Assembly (NCBI RefSeq): GCF_002072155.1
Contig: NZ_BDIY01000005.1
Location: forward strand, 119,005 to 183,004
Direction: 5' to 3'
From: Roseovarius sp. A-2
GTDB taxonomy: Bacteria > Pseudomonadota > Alphaproteobacteria > Rhodobacterales > Rhodobacteraceae
DNA: 64,000 nt
Under the pieces are notes generated by a model that made no database searches, had not been told where the DNA came from, and saw nothing but the letters and a program-made list of their open reading frames with translations. Positions 35,335 to 45,067 of the stretch are shown in pieces. Within the stretch, counting starts at the first letter, position 1. Each line of letters starts with the position of its first letter. The position numbers and the translations under genes were made by a program.

Positions 35335-38277
35335 ATGGAAGGCGACCTAATTCCCGGCACACCAGAGGCTGACAATCTGATCGGGACACCCGACAACGAC
35401 ACCATCAACGGCGAAGCGGGTAATGACAGCCTCAACGGTGGCGCGGGCGACGACATTCTCGATGGTGGGCCCGGCAATGACACGATCGATGGCGGAGCAG
35501 GGTTCGATACTGCGGTGTTTTCCGGCGCCGCGTCGAATTACGACTCCGGCCTGAACGAGAGCAACCAGCGCATCCTCACCAACACGATGACTGGTGAGGT
35601 CGATACGCTGGCCAATATCCAGCGGCTCCAGTTCGATGACAGGTCCACGGATGTGCTGCTCAACCCGGACAATACCAGCCCGGGTCTCTTGCGTGGCCTC
35701 GGCGGGGATTTCGGCTTTGGCGAGGATTTTCTGGATCGCAACGATGATGGATCGACGACGCAGATCGACATCACGCCGATCTTCGAGGATGGGCTTAACT
35801 TCTTCGGCACGGTCTATTCGGGGCTTTGGATCAACAATAACGGCTCCGTCACCTTCGTCAATTCCCGCAGCACCTTCACGCCTGACGTGATCACCGGCGT
35901 GTCGAACAATCCCGAAATCACGCCGTTCTTTGCGGATGTGGACACCCGCGGCGGCGAGGTTGCGCCGACACCGGGCGGCAACTCGCAAGGTTCGAACCTC
36001 GTTCATTGGGATTTCAACACGCTTGGGGATCAGTTGATCGTGACCTGGGACGATGTGGGCTATTTCGGCTCGCGTACCGACCTGCTCAACGCCTTCCAAC
36101 TGATCCTGACTGACCGCGGCAATGGCGATTTCGACATCCAGTTCCGCTACGAGGATGTCAACTGGACCACTGGCAATGCGAGCGGTGGCGCCAATGGCCT
36201 TGGTGGGACGGTGGCGCGGGCCGGGTTCACCGCAGGCACCGGCGAGGAGGGCGAATTCTTTGAACTGCCGCAATCGGGCAGTCAGGATGACATGCTCAGC
36301 CTTGATGCGATCCCCGGAAATAGCGGTTTGACCGGCATCTGGGAGTTCTCGGTGCGCAACGGTGGCGTCGTGGAGTCAATAGTGCCTCTTCTGCCGGCCG
36401 TGGGGGCCGGGGGCTGGGTCAGCGGCGATCCGCATCTCGCCACGCTGGACGGGGTCGGCTACGACTTTCAGGCGGCGGGTGAATTCGTGCTTCTGCGCGG
36501 AACCGACAGCGATTTCGAGCTGCAGGCCCGCATGGTGCCGGTGGCCGAGAATGTCAGCGTCAATCAGGCGATCGCCACGAGACTTGGCGGCACTGCGGTG
36601 ATGATCGACGCGAATGACGCGACCCCGCTCTCGATTGGCGGCGTGGCCACCGAGATCGAGGATTTCGGCTTTGTCGCGGTCGGCAATGACCGGATCTTCC
36701 GCGAGGGCGACACCTACACGATTGTCTATGCCGGGGCCGATGGCACCGTCGGCGATGGCGACAGCCAGGTGCGGGTTGCGGTACGTGAGGGCCGGGTCGA
36801 TATCGACGTGCGCCTCAACGAGGAGCTTCTCGGGCGGCTCGAGGGTCTGCTCGGCGATGGCGATGGCGATCCCGCCAACGATGTCGCCCGCGCCGATGGC
36901 ACGGTCTTGGCGCGGCCGTTCACCTTTGGCGATCTCTATGGCCAGTTCCGCGAGGATTGGCGCGTGAGCTCGGAGGCCGACAGCCTCTTCACATATGACA
37001 ACGGCGAGAGCCTCGACGGTTTTTACCTGCCGGAATTCCCCGGCGAGATCGTCGGCCTCGACACCCTCGATCCGGCGGTGTTCGACGCGGCGCGGCAAGC
37101 GGCGCTTGATGCGGGACTGACCGAGGGCACGCCGAACTTCAACAATGCCGTGCTCGACTTTGCCCTGACAGATGATGCCTCGTTCCTGACCTCCGCCAGT
37201 GAAGTGCCGGCAACGGTCACCGAAGCGGTCGAGACCGATGACCCGGTTGCACTGACCCTGACGGGAACGTCCGGCGATGATTTGCTGCTTGGATCGCCGT
37301 TGAATGATACGATCACCGGTTCGGGCAGTAATGACACGATCGAGGGTCGTGATGGCGATGACCTGATCAATACCGGCTCTGGGTTCGATCTAGTCGAGGC
37401 CGGGGGCGGCGATGATCTGGTGCAGGGTCTGAACGGCTTTGACACGCTCAACGGTGGCGCGGGCAATGACACGTTGCAGGGTAATTTCGGCAATGATGAG
37501 CTCAATGGCGGCGACGGCGATGACGAGTTGCAGGGCGGCGTCGGCTTTGACGTGCTGCGCGGCGACGCGGGCAATGACCTGCTGGTCGGGCGCGACGGGT
37601 TCGACACGCTTGAGGGGGGCGCGGGCAATGATACGCTTCAGGGCAATGCCGGCGATGACAGCCTCTCGGGTGGCGATGACGACGATCTGCTGATTGGCGG
37701 CATCGGCTCGGACGTGATGAACGGCGACGCGGGTAACGATCTGTTGCAAGGTCTGGGCGGGTTCGACACGCTCGACGGCGGCGATGGGGCCGACACGCTG
37801 CAGGGCAACAATCTCGACGACCTGCTCAATGGCGGCGACGGCGACGACCTGCTCGAGGGCGGGCTGGCCAATGACGTGCTCAACGGCGATGCGGGCAACG
37901 ACACGCTCGAGGGCGGCAACGGGTTCGACCTGCTCAATGGCGGCGACGGCGACGACCGGCTCGAGGGCAACGCGGGCAATGACACGCTCGACGGTGGTGC
38001 GGGCGACGATGTGCTGCGCGGCGGGCTGGGGGCGGATACTTTCGTGTTCCGCGTGGGCTCGGGCAACGATCGGATCGTGGATAAGGGCATCGTGGACTCG
38101 GTTGCGCTCGATGCGGAACTGCTGGGTGGCGGCAGCCCCGACCCGGCGGATCTGCGGGACATTTCCTCGCTCGACGCGGACGGCTTCCTGCTGCTCGATT
38201 TCGGGGGCGGCGACACGCTTACCTTTACCGGCATCACCAATACCAATGCCATCCTCGATGATGTGAGCTTCATCTGA
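35335..38277 (+). CDS. Large secreted NIDO-VWD-RTX calcium-binding protein, paralogue 2
   Basis: The 980-residue protein has the same order as its left neighbour: short N-terminal RTX repeats starting MEGDLIPGT, NIDO domain (LWINNNGSVTFVNSRS, ITPFFADVDT, FQLILTDRGNGDFDIQFRY), VWD-like domain (GDPHLATLDGVGYDFQAAGE, GLLGDGDGDPANDV) and a long RTX block. It ends with ITNTNAILDDVSFI. The ATG at 35335 follows an AGGAAGAGG stretch; an upstream in-frame ATG at 35299 would only add a non-conserved extension. NIDO and VWD parts are diverged from paralogue 1, while the RTX block is nearly identical in DNA to that of the third protein. Confidence 0.85.
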   Translation: MEGDLIPGTPEADNLIGTPDNDTINGEAGNDSLNGGAGDDILDGGPGNDTIDGGAGFDTAVFSGAASNYDSGLNESNQRILTNTMTGEVDTLANIQRLQFDDRSTDVLLNPDNTSPGLLRGLGGDFGFGEDFLDRNDDGSTTQIDITPIFEDGLNFFGTVYSGLWINNNGSVTFVNSRSTFTPDVITGVSNNPEITPFFADVDTRGGEVAPTPGGNSQGSNLVHWDFNTLGDQLIVTWDDVGYFGSRTDLLNAFQLILTDRGNGDFDIQFRYEDVNWTTGNASGGANGLGGTVARAGFTAGTGEEGEFFELPQSGSQDDMLSLDAIPGNSGLTGIWEFSVRNGGVVESIVPLLPAVGAGGWVSGDPHLATLDGVGYDFQAAGEFVLLRGTDSDFELQARMVPVAENVSVNQAIATRLGGTAVMIDANDATPLSIGGVATEIEDFGFVAVGNDRIFREGDTYTIVYAGADGTVGDGDSQVRVAVREGRVDIDVRLNEELLGRLEGLLGDGDGDPANDVARADGTVLARPFTFGDLYGQFREDWRVSSEADSLFTYDNGESLDGFYLPEFPGEIVGLDTLDPAVFDAARQAALDAGLTEGTPNFNNAVLDFALTDDASFLTSASEVPATVTEAVETDDPVALTLTGTSGDDLLLGSPLNDTITGSGSNDTIEGRDGDDLINTGSGFDLVEAGGGDDLVQGLNGFDTLNGGAGNDTLQGNFGNDELNGGDGDDELQGGVGFDVLRGDAGNDLLVGRDGFDTLEGGAGNDTLQGNAGDDSLSGGDDDDLLIGGIGSDVMNGDAGNDLLQGLGGFDTLDGGDGADTLQGNNLDDLLNGGDGDDLLEGGLANDVLNGDAGNDTLEGGNGFDLLNGGDGDDRLEGNAGNDTLDGGAGDDVLRGGLGADTFVFRVGSGNDRIVDKGIVDSVALDAELLGGGSPDPADLRDISSLDADGFLLLDFGGGDTLTFTGITNTNAILDDVSFI
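37462..37610 (+). repeat. RTX-block DNA repeat, copy in paralogue 2
   Basis: These 149 bases match 41012-41160 in the third RTX gene with a single difference (37573 versus 41123). Further long identical runs follow toward the end of both genes. Confidence 0.85.
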
Positions 38278-38292
38278 GGTCAGAGGCGAATG

Positions 38293-38316
38293 GACCGGCG
38301 GCGCGGGTCGCCGGTC
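38293..38316 (+). terminator. Hairpin after RTX paralogue 2
   Basis: GACCGGCG (38293-38300) and CGCCGGTC (38309-38316) form a perfect 8-bp stem with an 8-base loop, 15 bases after the stop codon. Confidence 0.6.
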
Positions 38317-38451
38317 CCACCCGCAAATGTGAGCGGATCTGTACAGTCAGCCGCACCATCCCTTATGAAATAACATCGCCGTCACTACGGGACGGCATAT
38401 CTGCGTCGTGGCTTCACTTGCCCATTCGAGGATGCTAGACTTATTCCCGAT

Positions 38452-38481
38452 ACGGGGGGTCGCCTAGGGTTCTGCCCCCGT
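38452..38481. promoter_or_regulatory. Inverted repeat in the 316-base region before the third RTX gene
   Basis: ACGGGGG (38452-38458) and CCCCCGT (38475-38481) are perfect inverted arms around 16 bases. Apart from this and the terminator at 38293-38316, the gap 38278-38593 holds no recognisable gene and must contain the promoter of the third RTX gene. The hairpin may be an operator or leader structure. Confidence 0.35.
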
Positions 38482-38593
38482 AAGGTCAGCGCCGAACGTT
38501 TTCTTAACAGTTTGACCATAGGACCGGATCGGCATACCCGGCTTTCGCGAGCCATCACCGCGGTCCAGTCGCAGTTTTCCGGGGCATCCCGTC

Positions 38594-41500
38594 ATGGCCT
38601 TCAACATCACTTTCGATTACCGCTTCGACAGCACCGGCTTCTTTGCCGACGACACACGCAGGCAGGCCCTGGAAGAGGCCGGGGCGATATGGGAGAGCCT
38701 GATCGCGGATGAGTTCGACGACGTGCCTGCCGGGACGTCCTTCAGCCTGCGTGACCCTTCTACCGGAGCGCGACGCGCGGTGACGCTGACCGAGGAGATC
38801 GACGATCTGCTTATCTTCGTCGGGGCGACCGATTTGCCGGGGCGCACCCTCGCCAATGCCGGTCCGGACGGGTTCGATGCGCAGGGTGACGCCTTCAGCC
38901 GCCGCGTTTCGTCCGACTTTCGCGACATCGGTCCGATCACGGATTTCGAGCCTTGGGCGGGAACGATCGCCTTCGATGCTGCGGCGGACTGGAGCTTTCG
39001 GTTGGATGCGGCCCAGTCCGGGCGGCCTGACTTCATCAGCGTTGCGCTACACGAGATCGGCCATATCCTCGGGATCGGCACCAGCGCCGCCTTTGAGGCT
39101 CTGGTGGCGAACGGCATGTTCGACGGGGTCAATGCCCGCGCGGCCAATGGCGGGCAACCCTTGCCGCTGGAGCGCGACCTGTCTCATGTGCAGGACGGGT
39201 TCGCCGATGACACGGTGCTGTTCGACCCGATCCTGACCAACGGCAGACGCATGCTGCCGGGCGACATTGACCTTGCCATGCTTGCCGATATCGGGTTCGA
39301 GGTCGAAGGGTTCGTGACCCAGGGCAGCACCCCGCCGCTTACCTCCGACGGCGATGACGACCCGGTGTTCGGCACCCTGCTGGGGGATGTCATCGACGGG
39401 ATGGCGGGCAATGACCGCATCATCGGACAAGCGGGCGACGACACGCTTCTGGGCTCGGCGGGAGGCGATACGCTCTTTGCAAGCGCAGGCGCGGATTTGC
39501 TCAACGGCGGAACTGGCGACGATTTTCTTAGCGGCGGCGACGATGCGGACACGCTCGTCGGCGGGCCCGGCAGCGATACATTGGTCGGCGGCAGCGGCGT
39601 CGATCTCTTCGAGATCCGGACCGGGGACGGCTCCGCCACGATCAACGATTTCGACCTCGCGACCGAGGTGCTGTTCCTGCCCCAGTCCGGCTTTGCCTCG
39701 GTCACCGACGCGCTCGCAGCGATCAGCAAGCAGTTCAGCAATGTCTCGCGCCTGACCCTGCCCGACGGGACCTTTGTCGATGTCTTTCACGCCAGCGTCA
39801 CCGGCACACCGCTTGAGGCGCACCATATAGAACTGGAGGGGCAACCGACGCGTTTCGACGTCACGGGCAACGCTCCGGCTCAGGACCCTGATTTCCGGTT
39901 GGAGGCGCAGCGTGACGGCGATGTGCTCTCCGTCCGGGTCCTGAATGCGGGACCAGCCATCACGGCCGCCTCATTCGAAGCGGCGCTCGATTTCGTCGTC
40001 GAGGGCGTGACCGTGGATGATCTGCGTCTCGGGGGGGATGGAACCCTGTCATCTGGCAATCAGCGTGTCGACACCGCTCTCTCGATCACGGTGACAGGAT
40101 CCCTCGCGGGCCCGGTTGCGACCGGTGCGCCCCTGGTGACAGTCGATTTCACCGTGAGTGACAGTTTCAGCCTGGCCTCCGCAGACCTGTCCCTGACGGT
40201 CGAGGGGCAGCCTCAAGTCATTGCGGGTCTTGATGGGCCGATCAGCAACGACGCCCCCACCGGCACGGTGACGATCAGCGGTGTGGCGGCAGAGGAGCAG
40301 ACCCTGACGGCCTCGAATGATCTGGCGGATGCGGACGGGCTTGGAGAGGTCAGCTACCGGTGGCAGCGCGACGGCGCGGATATCGCCGGGGCGACGGAGG
40401 CGAGCTACACGCTGACCCAGGCCGATGTGGGCACGGCGATCACGGTGGTGGCCATCTATGTCGACGGTGCAGGCACGCAGGAGAGCGTGCGCTCTGCGGC
40501 AACCGATCCGGTGGCGAATGTCAACGATCTGCCCACCGGCGCGGTGATGATCTCGGGCACAGCGGCGCGGGGCGCGGTGCTGACCGCCGAAACCGGAAGC
40601 CTCGCCGATGCCGACGGGCTGGGCGCGTTCCGCTTTCAATGGTGGGCCGATGGCACCGCGATCGCGGGGGCCACGGCGGCGACATTCACCCCGGGAGAGG
40701 CGCAGCTTGGCGCGGCGATCAGCGTTTTGGTCAGCTATACCGACGGGTTCGGCACGGAGGAGAGCCTGACCAGTGCCGCGACGGGGGCGGTCGCCCCGGG
40801 GGCCGCGCGCCTCGGCAGTCCGGGGCCCGACACCCTTTCGGGCGGCAGCGGCAACGACACCATTCTGGCCGGGGCTGGCAATGACACGATCGACGGCGGC
40901 GACGGCGATGACGTGATCAATACCGGCATCGGTTTCGACCTGGTGGACGCCGGGGCTGGCGATGATCTGGTGCAGGGTCTGAACGGCTTCGACACACTGA
41001 ATGGCGGCACCGGCAATGACACGTTGCAGGGTAATTTCGGCAATGATGAGCTCAATGGCGGCGACGGCGATGACGAGTTGCAGGGCGGCGTCGGCTTTGA
41101 CGTGCTGCGCGGCGACGCGGGCGATGACCTGCTGGTCGGGCGCGACGGGTTCGACACGCTCGAGGGCGGCACCGGTCAGGACACGTTGCAGGGCAATGCC
41201 GGCAATGATGAGCTGAATGGCGGCGAAGACGACGACCTGCTGATCGGCGGCATCGGCTCGGACGTGATGAGTGGCGATGCGGGTGACGACCTGTTGCAGG
41301 GCCAGGGCGGGTTCGACACGCTGAATGGCGGCGACGGCAATGACACGCTGCAGGGCAACAACAGCGACGATCTGCTCAATGGCGGCGCGGGCGACGACCG
41401 GCTCGAGGGCGGCTTTGCCAATGACGTGCTCAACGGCGATGCGGGCAACGACACGCTTTTGGGCGGCAACGGGTTCGACCTGCTCAATGGCGGCGACGGC

Positions 41501-41827
41501 GACGACCTGCTTGAGGGCAACGCGGGCAATGACACGCTCGACGGTGGTGCGGGCGACGATGTGCTGCGCGGCGGGCTGGGGGCGGATACTTTCGTGTTCC
41601 GCCTAGGCTCGGGCAACGACCGGGTGGCGGATCTGGGCAATGTGGATTCGATCGAACTCGAGGCGGCGCTCTTGGGCGGCGGTGCGCCCGAGCCGGCGGA
41701 TTTGATCCCCTTCGCGACCCGCGACGCGGACGGCTTCCTGCTGCTCGATTTCGGGGGTGGCGACACGCTCACCTTCACCGGCATCACCAATACCAATGCC
41801 ATCCTCGATGATGTGAGCTTTATCTGA
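38594..41827 (+). CDS. Secreted RTX zinc metalloprotease with Ig-like repeats
   Basis: The 1077-residue protein starts with a matrixin-like metalloprotease domain (residues 1-235). HEIGHILGIGTS at 153-164 has two zinc-binding histidines and the catalytic Glu; a His in DLSHVQDGF is the likely third ligand. A short RTX block follows (about 265-335), then a linker domain and two tandem Ig-like repeats (about 555-735, each with RWQRDGADIAGAT- or QWWADGTAIAGAT-type cores). A long RTX block (about 745-1005) and the shared tail ITNTNAILDDVSFI end the protein. The lack of a Sec signal fits type I secretion. Substrate is unknown; the neighbouring NIDO-VWD proteins or environmental polymers are possible. 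Confidence 0.83.
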   Translation: MAFNITFDYRFDSTGFFADDTRRQALEEAGAIWESLIADEFDDVPAGTSFSLRDPSTGARRAVTLTEEIDDLLIFVGATDLPGRTLANAGPDGFDAQGDAFSRRVSSDFRDIGPITDFEPWAGTIAFDAAADWSFRLDAAQSGRPDFISVALHEIGHILGIGTSAAFEALVANGMFDGVNARAANGGQPLPLERDLSHVQDGFADDTVLFDPILTNGRRMLPGDIDLAMLADIGFEVEGFVTQGSTPPLTSDGDDDPVFGTLLGDVIDGMAGNDRIIGQAGDDTLLGSAGGDTLFASAGADLLNGGTGDDFLSGGDDADTLVGGPGSDTLVGGSGVDLFEIRTGDGSATINDFDLATEVLFLPQSGFASVTDALAAISKQFSNVSRLTLPDGTFVDVFHASVTGTPLEAHHIELEGQPTRFDVTGNAPAQDPDFRLEAQRDGDVLSVRVLNAGPAITAASFEAALDFVVEGVTVDDLRLGGDGTLSSGNQRVDTALSITVTGSLAGPVATGAPLVTVDFTVSDSFSLASADLSLTVEGQPQVIAGLDGPISNDAPTGTVTISGVAAEEQTLTASNDLADADGLGEVSYRWQRDGADIAGATEASYTLTQADVGTAITVVAIYVDGAGTQESVRSAATDPVANVNDLPTGAVMISGTAARGAVLTAETGSLADADGLGAFRFQWWADGTAIAGATAATFTPGEAQLGAAISVLVSYTDGFGTEESLTSAATGAVAPGAARLGSPGPDTLSGGSGNDTILAGAGNDTIDGGDGDDVINTGIGFDLVDAGAGDDLVQGLNGFDTLNGGTGNDTLQGNFGNDELNGGDGDDELQGGVGFDVLRGDAGDDLLVGRDGFDTLEGGTGQDTLQGNAGNDELNGGEDDDLLIGGIGSDVMSGDAGDDLLQGQGGFDTLNGGDGNDTLQGNNSDDLLNGGAGDDRLEGGFANDVLNGDAGNDTLLGGNGFDLLNGGDGDDLLEGNAGNDTLDGGAGDDVLRGGLGADTFVFRLGSGNDRVADLGNVDSIELEAALLGGGAPEPADLIPFATRDADGFLLLDFGGGDTLTFTGITNTNAILDDVSFI
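41012..41160 (+). repeat. RTX-block DNA repeat, copy in the metalloprotease gene
   Basis: This is the partner of 37462-37610, with one mismatch in 149 bases. Such identity between genes whose N-terminal domains are unrelated indicates recent exchange of RTX cassettes. Confidence 0.85.
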
Positions 41828-41885
41828 AAACGCGGCACGCTCTGCGCAATCTGATCCCGACAGGCCATGGGTGTCGAGGTCGGAT

Positions 41886-42448
41886 GGCGTCGCGGTAAGC
41901 GGCGAAGGCTTCGCCATCCGTCGCACCTTTGATGACCCACGGAGCGATCAGTGCCCCCGCGCCAAGACCCGCGATGAAGGTCTGTGTCCCCCATGATCCG
42001 AAGGGCGCATCCATGACCAGTCGTTCACCCCGCTGTGACCAGCCTCGTTGGCGGCTCAGGTTGGTTTTGACTGAGGTTTCGTCAATAAAGACAACGTGGT
42101 CCGGTCTGGTCGAGACGGCTGGCAGGCGATGCTTGATCCAATCGTTGCGTTGCTTTCTTACCCTTGCGCGGCGTCGCTCGGTCGCGACCAACGTCTTTTT
42201 TTATACGTAAATCCGAGCTTGCGTAAGAACCGGCCAATCGCATCCGGGTGGGCCTGAACGCCAGTCGCATCTGCCAGCGCACCGGCCAGCTCGGGCATGG
42301 TCATGTCGCCATTCTGATCAATCAGTCCGATCAGAAAGGAGCGATGCGGATCAAGCTTGCCCTTGCCGCAGGCCTCTTTCACGCCGCGTATCCACCACCA
42401 GTGGTTGCCCGATGAGATCCGCATCGAAGAGGGGGTCAACCTCGACAC
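41886..42448 (-). mobile_element. Broken IS630-family transposase copy
   Basis: On the - strand two overlapping frames carry one transposase. The first (42448 down to about 42160) has IRGVKEACGKGKLDPHRSFL and FLRKLGFTYKKR. The second (from 42191) has HVVFIDETSVKTN with the first catalytic Asp, GERLVMDAPFG, TFIAGLGAG and TDGEAFAAYRDAI. A frameshift separates them. The C-terminal third, with the remaining catalytic residues, is missing at 41886, and the left edge is 59 bases from the RTX stop codon. It bounds the RTX island on the right. Bases 41828-41885 and 42449-42491 show nothing further. Confidence 0.78.
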
Positions 42449-42491
42449 GCCGGGGTTACTTGTCTCGTCTCGCTAAAGGCTGCCCAACGTA

Positions 42492-43250
42492 TTACCGATC
42501 AGCCCTAAGCGCGGGCAGGCCTACACCGGTGGCGTCAAATCCACCGTCAGAGGCGATCACTTGACCGGTGACATAACTGGCGCGCTCGCTGCTAAGGAAG
42601 CAGACAATATTGGCGATTTCGCGTTCCGTTCCATAACGGTTGAGTGGGATCGCATCGTGGTAGGCGGCGCGTATTTCTGGTGAGTGGACAGCCAGGGCAA
42701 GTTTTGTGTCCACAGGTCCGGGGCAGACGCAATTTGCCCGCACCCCGACTTCGCCAAGCTCTGCTGCCTGCTGTTTGGTCAAATGGATCACCGCGGCCTT
42801 GGACGTGCCATAGGCGACGCGCAAGGTTGAGGCCCGTAAGCCAGAGATTGATGCGATGTTGACGATAGCTCCGCCTCTGGCTGACAGCAGCGGTAGACAG
42901 CCTTGGGACATGAGAAACACACCATCAAGGTTGGTTTCCATCACGCGCCGCCAGCGGGTGAAGTCGGTTTCGGCCAGCGGCCCGAAATCAGCGACGCCTG
43001 CGTTGTTCACCAAAATGTCGAGGCGTCCGCAGGTCTGTTCAACCTCTGCGATGGCTTGGGCGACTTGCTGCGGAATCGAAACGTCACAGGTGATCGCCAG
43101 CGCGCCGGGTAAGGTCGCCGCAGCGCTTGCCAGCTCATCTGCATCGCGGTCAAGCATGACGACGCGTCGGCCCTCAGCGTGGAAGAGGGATGCAGTCGCA
43201 AGGCCGATACCGCGTGCGGCACCTGTAATCAGGGCGATAGTATCGTTCAT
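42492..43250 (-). CDS. Short-chain dehydrogenase/reductase (SDR)
   Basis: The 252-residue classical SDR has the NAD(P) motif TGAARGIG near residue 10, the NNAG motif, a catalytic Ser (NIASISGLR) and YGTSK as the Tyr-Lys pair. It is probably an oxidoreductase for a hydroxy or keto compound carried by the adjacent TRAP transporter. The start ATG overlaps the stop of dctM by four bases, so it is the last gene of the - strand dctP-dctQ-dctM-SDR operon. Confidence 0.9.
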   Translation of the reverse strand: MNDTIALITGAARGIGLATASLFHAEGRRVVMLDRDADELASAAATLPGALAITCDVSIPQQVAQAIAEVEQTCGRLDILVNNAGVADFGPLAETDFTRWRRVMETNLDGVFLMSQGCLPLLSARGGAIVNIASISGLRASTLRVAYGTSKAAVIHLTKQQAAELGEVGVRANCVCPGPVDTKLALAVHSPEIRAAYHDAIPLNRYGTEREIANIVCFLSSERASYVTGQVIASDGGFDATGVGLPALRADR

Positions 43251-44563
43251 TTCAACACCTCGGGTAGGAACAGGGACAAATTAGGGATCGCGGCCACGAT
43301 GGCAAGACCGATGACGCTGATGAGCAGAAACGGCAAGGCGGCACGGGCGATACGCTCTAGCGGTTGTCGCGTGATGTTGGCAGCGACGTAAAGGTTAATA
43401 CCGACCGGCGGTGTGATGAGACCGATGGCAAGGTTTACCATCACCAGCACGCCGAACCACACCGGATCCCAGCCAAGCTCTCGCACTACAGGCATGAAGA
43501 TCGGGAGCGAAATGAACATCACTGTGACGGGGTCCATGAACATCCCCGCAATCAACAGGATCAACATGATGACCATCAAGATCACTGCGCCATTGTCCGA
43601 CAGGCCGAGCAGTTGGCCGGAATATTGACCGACAAGGTCCTCGACGGTGACGACCCAGCCAAATAGGCTGGCGTAGGCGACAACCAGCATGACCACAGCC
43701 GAAGAGGAGGCAGCTTCGGTCAGTGCGTCATAAAGCGCGCGCACCGATAGCGTGCGATAGGCGAAAGCACCGACTGCTATGGCATAGACTGTGGCGACCA
43801 GAGCGGCCTCAGTAGGTGTGAAGATGCCCGAATAGATACCGCCGAGGATCACAACCGGTGTCATCAAGCCCCAGAACGACTCCCGAAAGCTTTGACCAAG
43901 GTCGCGCCAGTAGCCGTTGCTGGGAGGGGCGGGGGAAAGCTTGTCCAGCCCCTCACGGTTTGTCGACTTGCTAAAGGGCAGGACGACCAGCATGAGGGCC
44001 CCCATAAAGAGGCCGGGTATAATCGCCGCTATAAAGAGGGCAGAGATCGAAGTTTCGGCGATGACGCCATAAATCACGAGGCCGATGGACGGGGGGATGA
44101 CGATAGAGAATGCGGCACCCGTGCAGACAAGGGCGGCGGCGGTGGCACGGGGGTAGCCGTCTTCTTGCATACCCTTGACGATCATAGGGCCGATGGCCGC
44201 CACAGAGGCAGGGCCGGAGCCTGAAACAGCACCCCAAAACAGGCAAACCACAGTGCCAACCACCCCCATGCCACCGGGCAGGTTGCCGATCAGAATACGG
44301 AAAAACCGGATCATGCGTTCTGCGATGCCCAACGTCCCCATGAGCGTCCCCGCGAGGATGAAGAAGGGGATGGCCAGCAAAGCGTATTTAGCGATGCCAG
44401 TGGCGATCAGGTCGCCTGCAAGATCGAAGCCGAACCCGATTTGCCACATCGCAAACATGGCCGATAGGCCGAGCGCGAAAGCCACGGGAACGCGCAGCGC
44501 CATGAGCAGGAAAAAGGCCACGATCATCTGCGTGCCTGCACCCAAATTCAGGATATCAGACAC
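43247..44563 (-). CDS. dctM: TRAP transporter large permease (DctM)
   Basis: The 438-residue polytopic protein has normal DctM length and motifs: GTLMGTLGIAERM, FWGAVSGSGPASVAAIGPMI, GAAFSIVIPPSIGLVIYGV and LITPPVGINLYVA. The start is assigned to a GTG at 44563, which overlaps the dctQ stop by eight bases. The longer in-frame extension to 44695 lies within dctQ and is not conserved in character. It forms the ion-coupled channel with DctQ. Confidence 0.9.
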   Translation of the reverse strand: MSDILNLGAGTQMIVAFFLLMALRVPVAFALGLSAMFAMWQIGFGFDLAGDLIATGIAKYALLAIPFFILAGTLMGTLGIAERMIRFFRILIGNLPGGMGVVGTVVCLFWGAVSGSGPASVAAIGPMIVKGMQEDGYPRATAAALVCTGAAFSIVIPPSIGLVIYGVIAETSISALFIAAIIPGLFMGALMLVVLPFSKSTNREGLDKLSPAPPSNGYWRDLGQSFRESFWGLMTPVVILGGIYSGIFTPTEAALVATVYAIAVGAFAYRTLSVRALYDALTEAASSSAVVMLVVAYASLFGWVVTVEDLVGQYSGQLLGLSDNGAVILMVIMLILLIAGMFMDPVTVMFISLPIFMPVVRELGWDPVWFGVLVMVNLAIGLITPPVGINLYVAANITRQPLERIARAALPFLLISVIGLAIVAAIPNLSLFLPEVLK

Positions 44564-45047
44564 TTGGAGTCGCCTGTGTTTCTTGCCGTGGCGGATTCCA
44601 CGTCTCCGCCGCGTGTTGCAGGTAGCGGATAATGACGAGGGCAAAGCCGAAGGGCAGGCCGATTTGATACCACCACGCAGGCACGCCGAGGGCATAGCTG
44701 CGGATGCCGCTGTCTATCTGGTTCACCAATGTAGCCCAGGAAAACCAAGCCGAAGCCGCAAGCAGCATGACTGAGAGGATCACCGACAGCACAAAAACCA
44801 CACGGGCTGCGGGCCGAGGCAAGAAATCCTGTACAATCGTCACCGCCAGATGCTGCCCGCGTCGCGCCGCGATGGCAGCGCCGAAAACGGTCAACAGCAG
44901 AAAACCGTTGGTCAACAACTCTTCTGAGGCGGCAAAGGAATAATGCGTAGCGTATCGGACCACGACGTTGATAAAACCGATAAGCGTCATGCCAAGGAAC
45001 AGCAGGGCGCAGACGATCTTTTCGAATTCTTGCAGCACAAACCGCAT
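44556..45047 (-). CDS. dctQ: TRAP transporter small permease (DctQ)
   Basis: The 163-residue protein has four hydrophobic segments and the DctQ motifs NVVVRYATHYSFAASEELL and AARRGQHLAVTIV. The length is typical of the family. It follows dctP after a gap with a strong hairpin and overlaps dctM. Confidence 0.88.
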   Translation of the reverse strand: MRFVLQEFEKIVCALLFLGMTLIGFINVVVRYATHYSFAASEELLTNGFLLLTVFGAAIAARRGQHLAVTIVQDFLPRPAARVVFVLSVILSVMLLAASAWFSWATLVNQIDSGIRSYALGVPAWWYQIGLPFGFALVIIRYLQHAAETWNPPRQETQATPSV

Positions 45048-45067
45048 GGCTTTAACTCTCCCCGGAT

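Noticed and set aside
32188..41827. Possibility that the RTX genes are toxins with a linked activation and export operon
   Set aside because: No acyltransferase, ABC exporter or membrane fusion protein gene is present in the window, and the domains are adhesive or proteolytic rather than pore-forming.
41929..42210. A + strand frame within the IS630 remnant
   Set aside because: It is the complement of the transposase catalytic region, which is clearly readable on the - strand.
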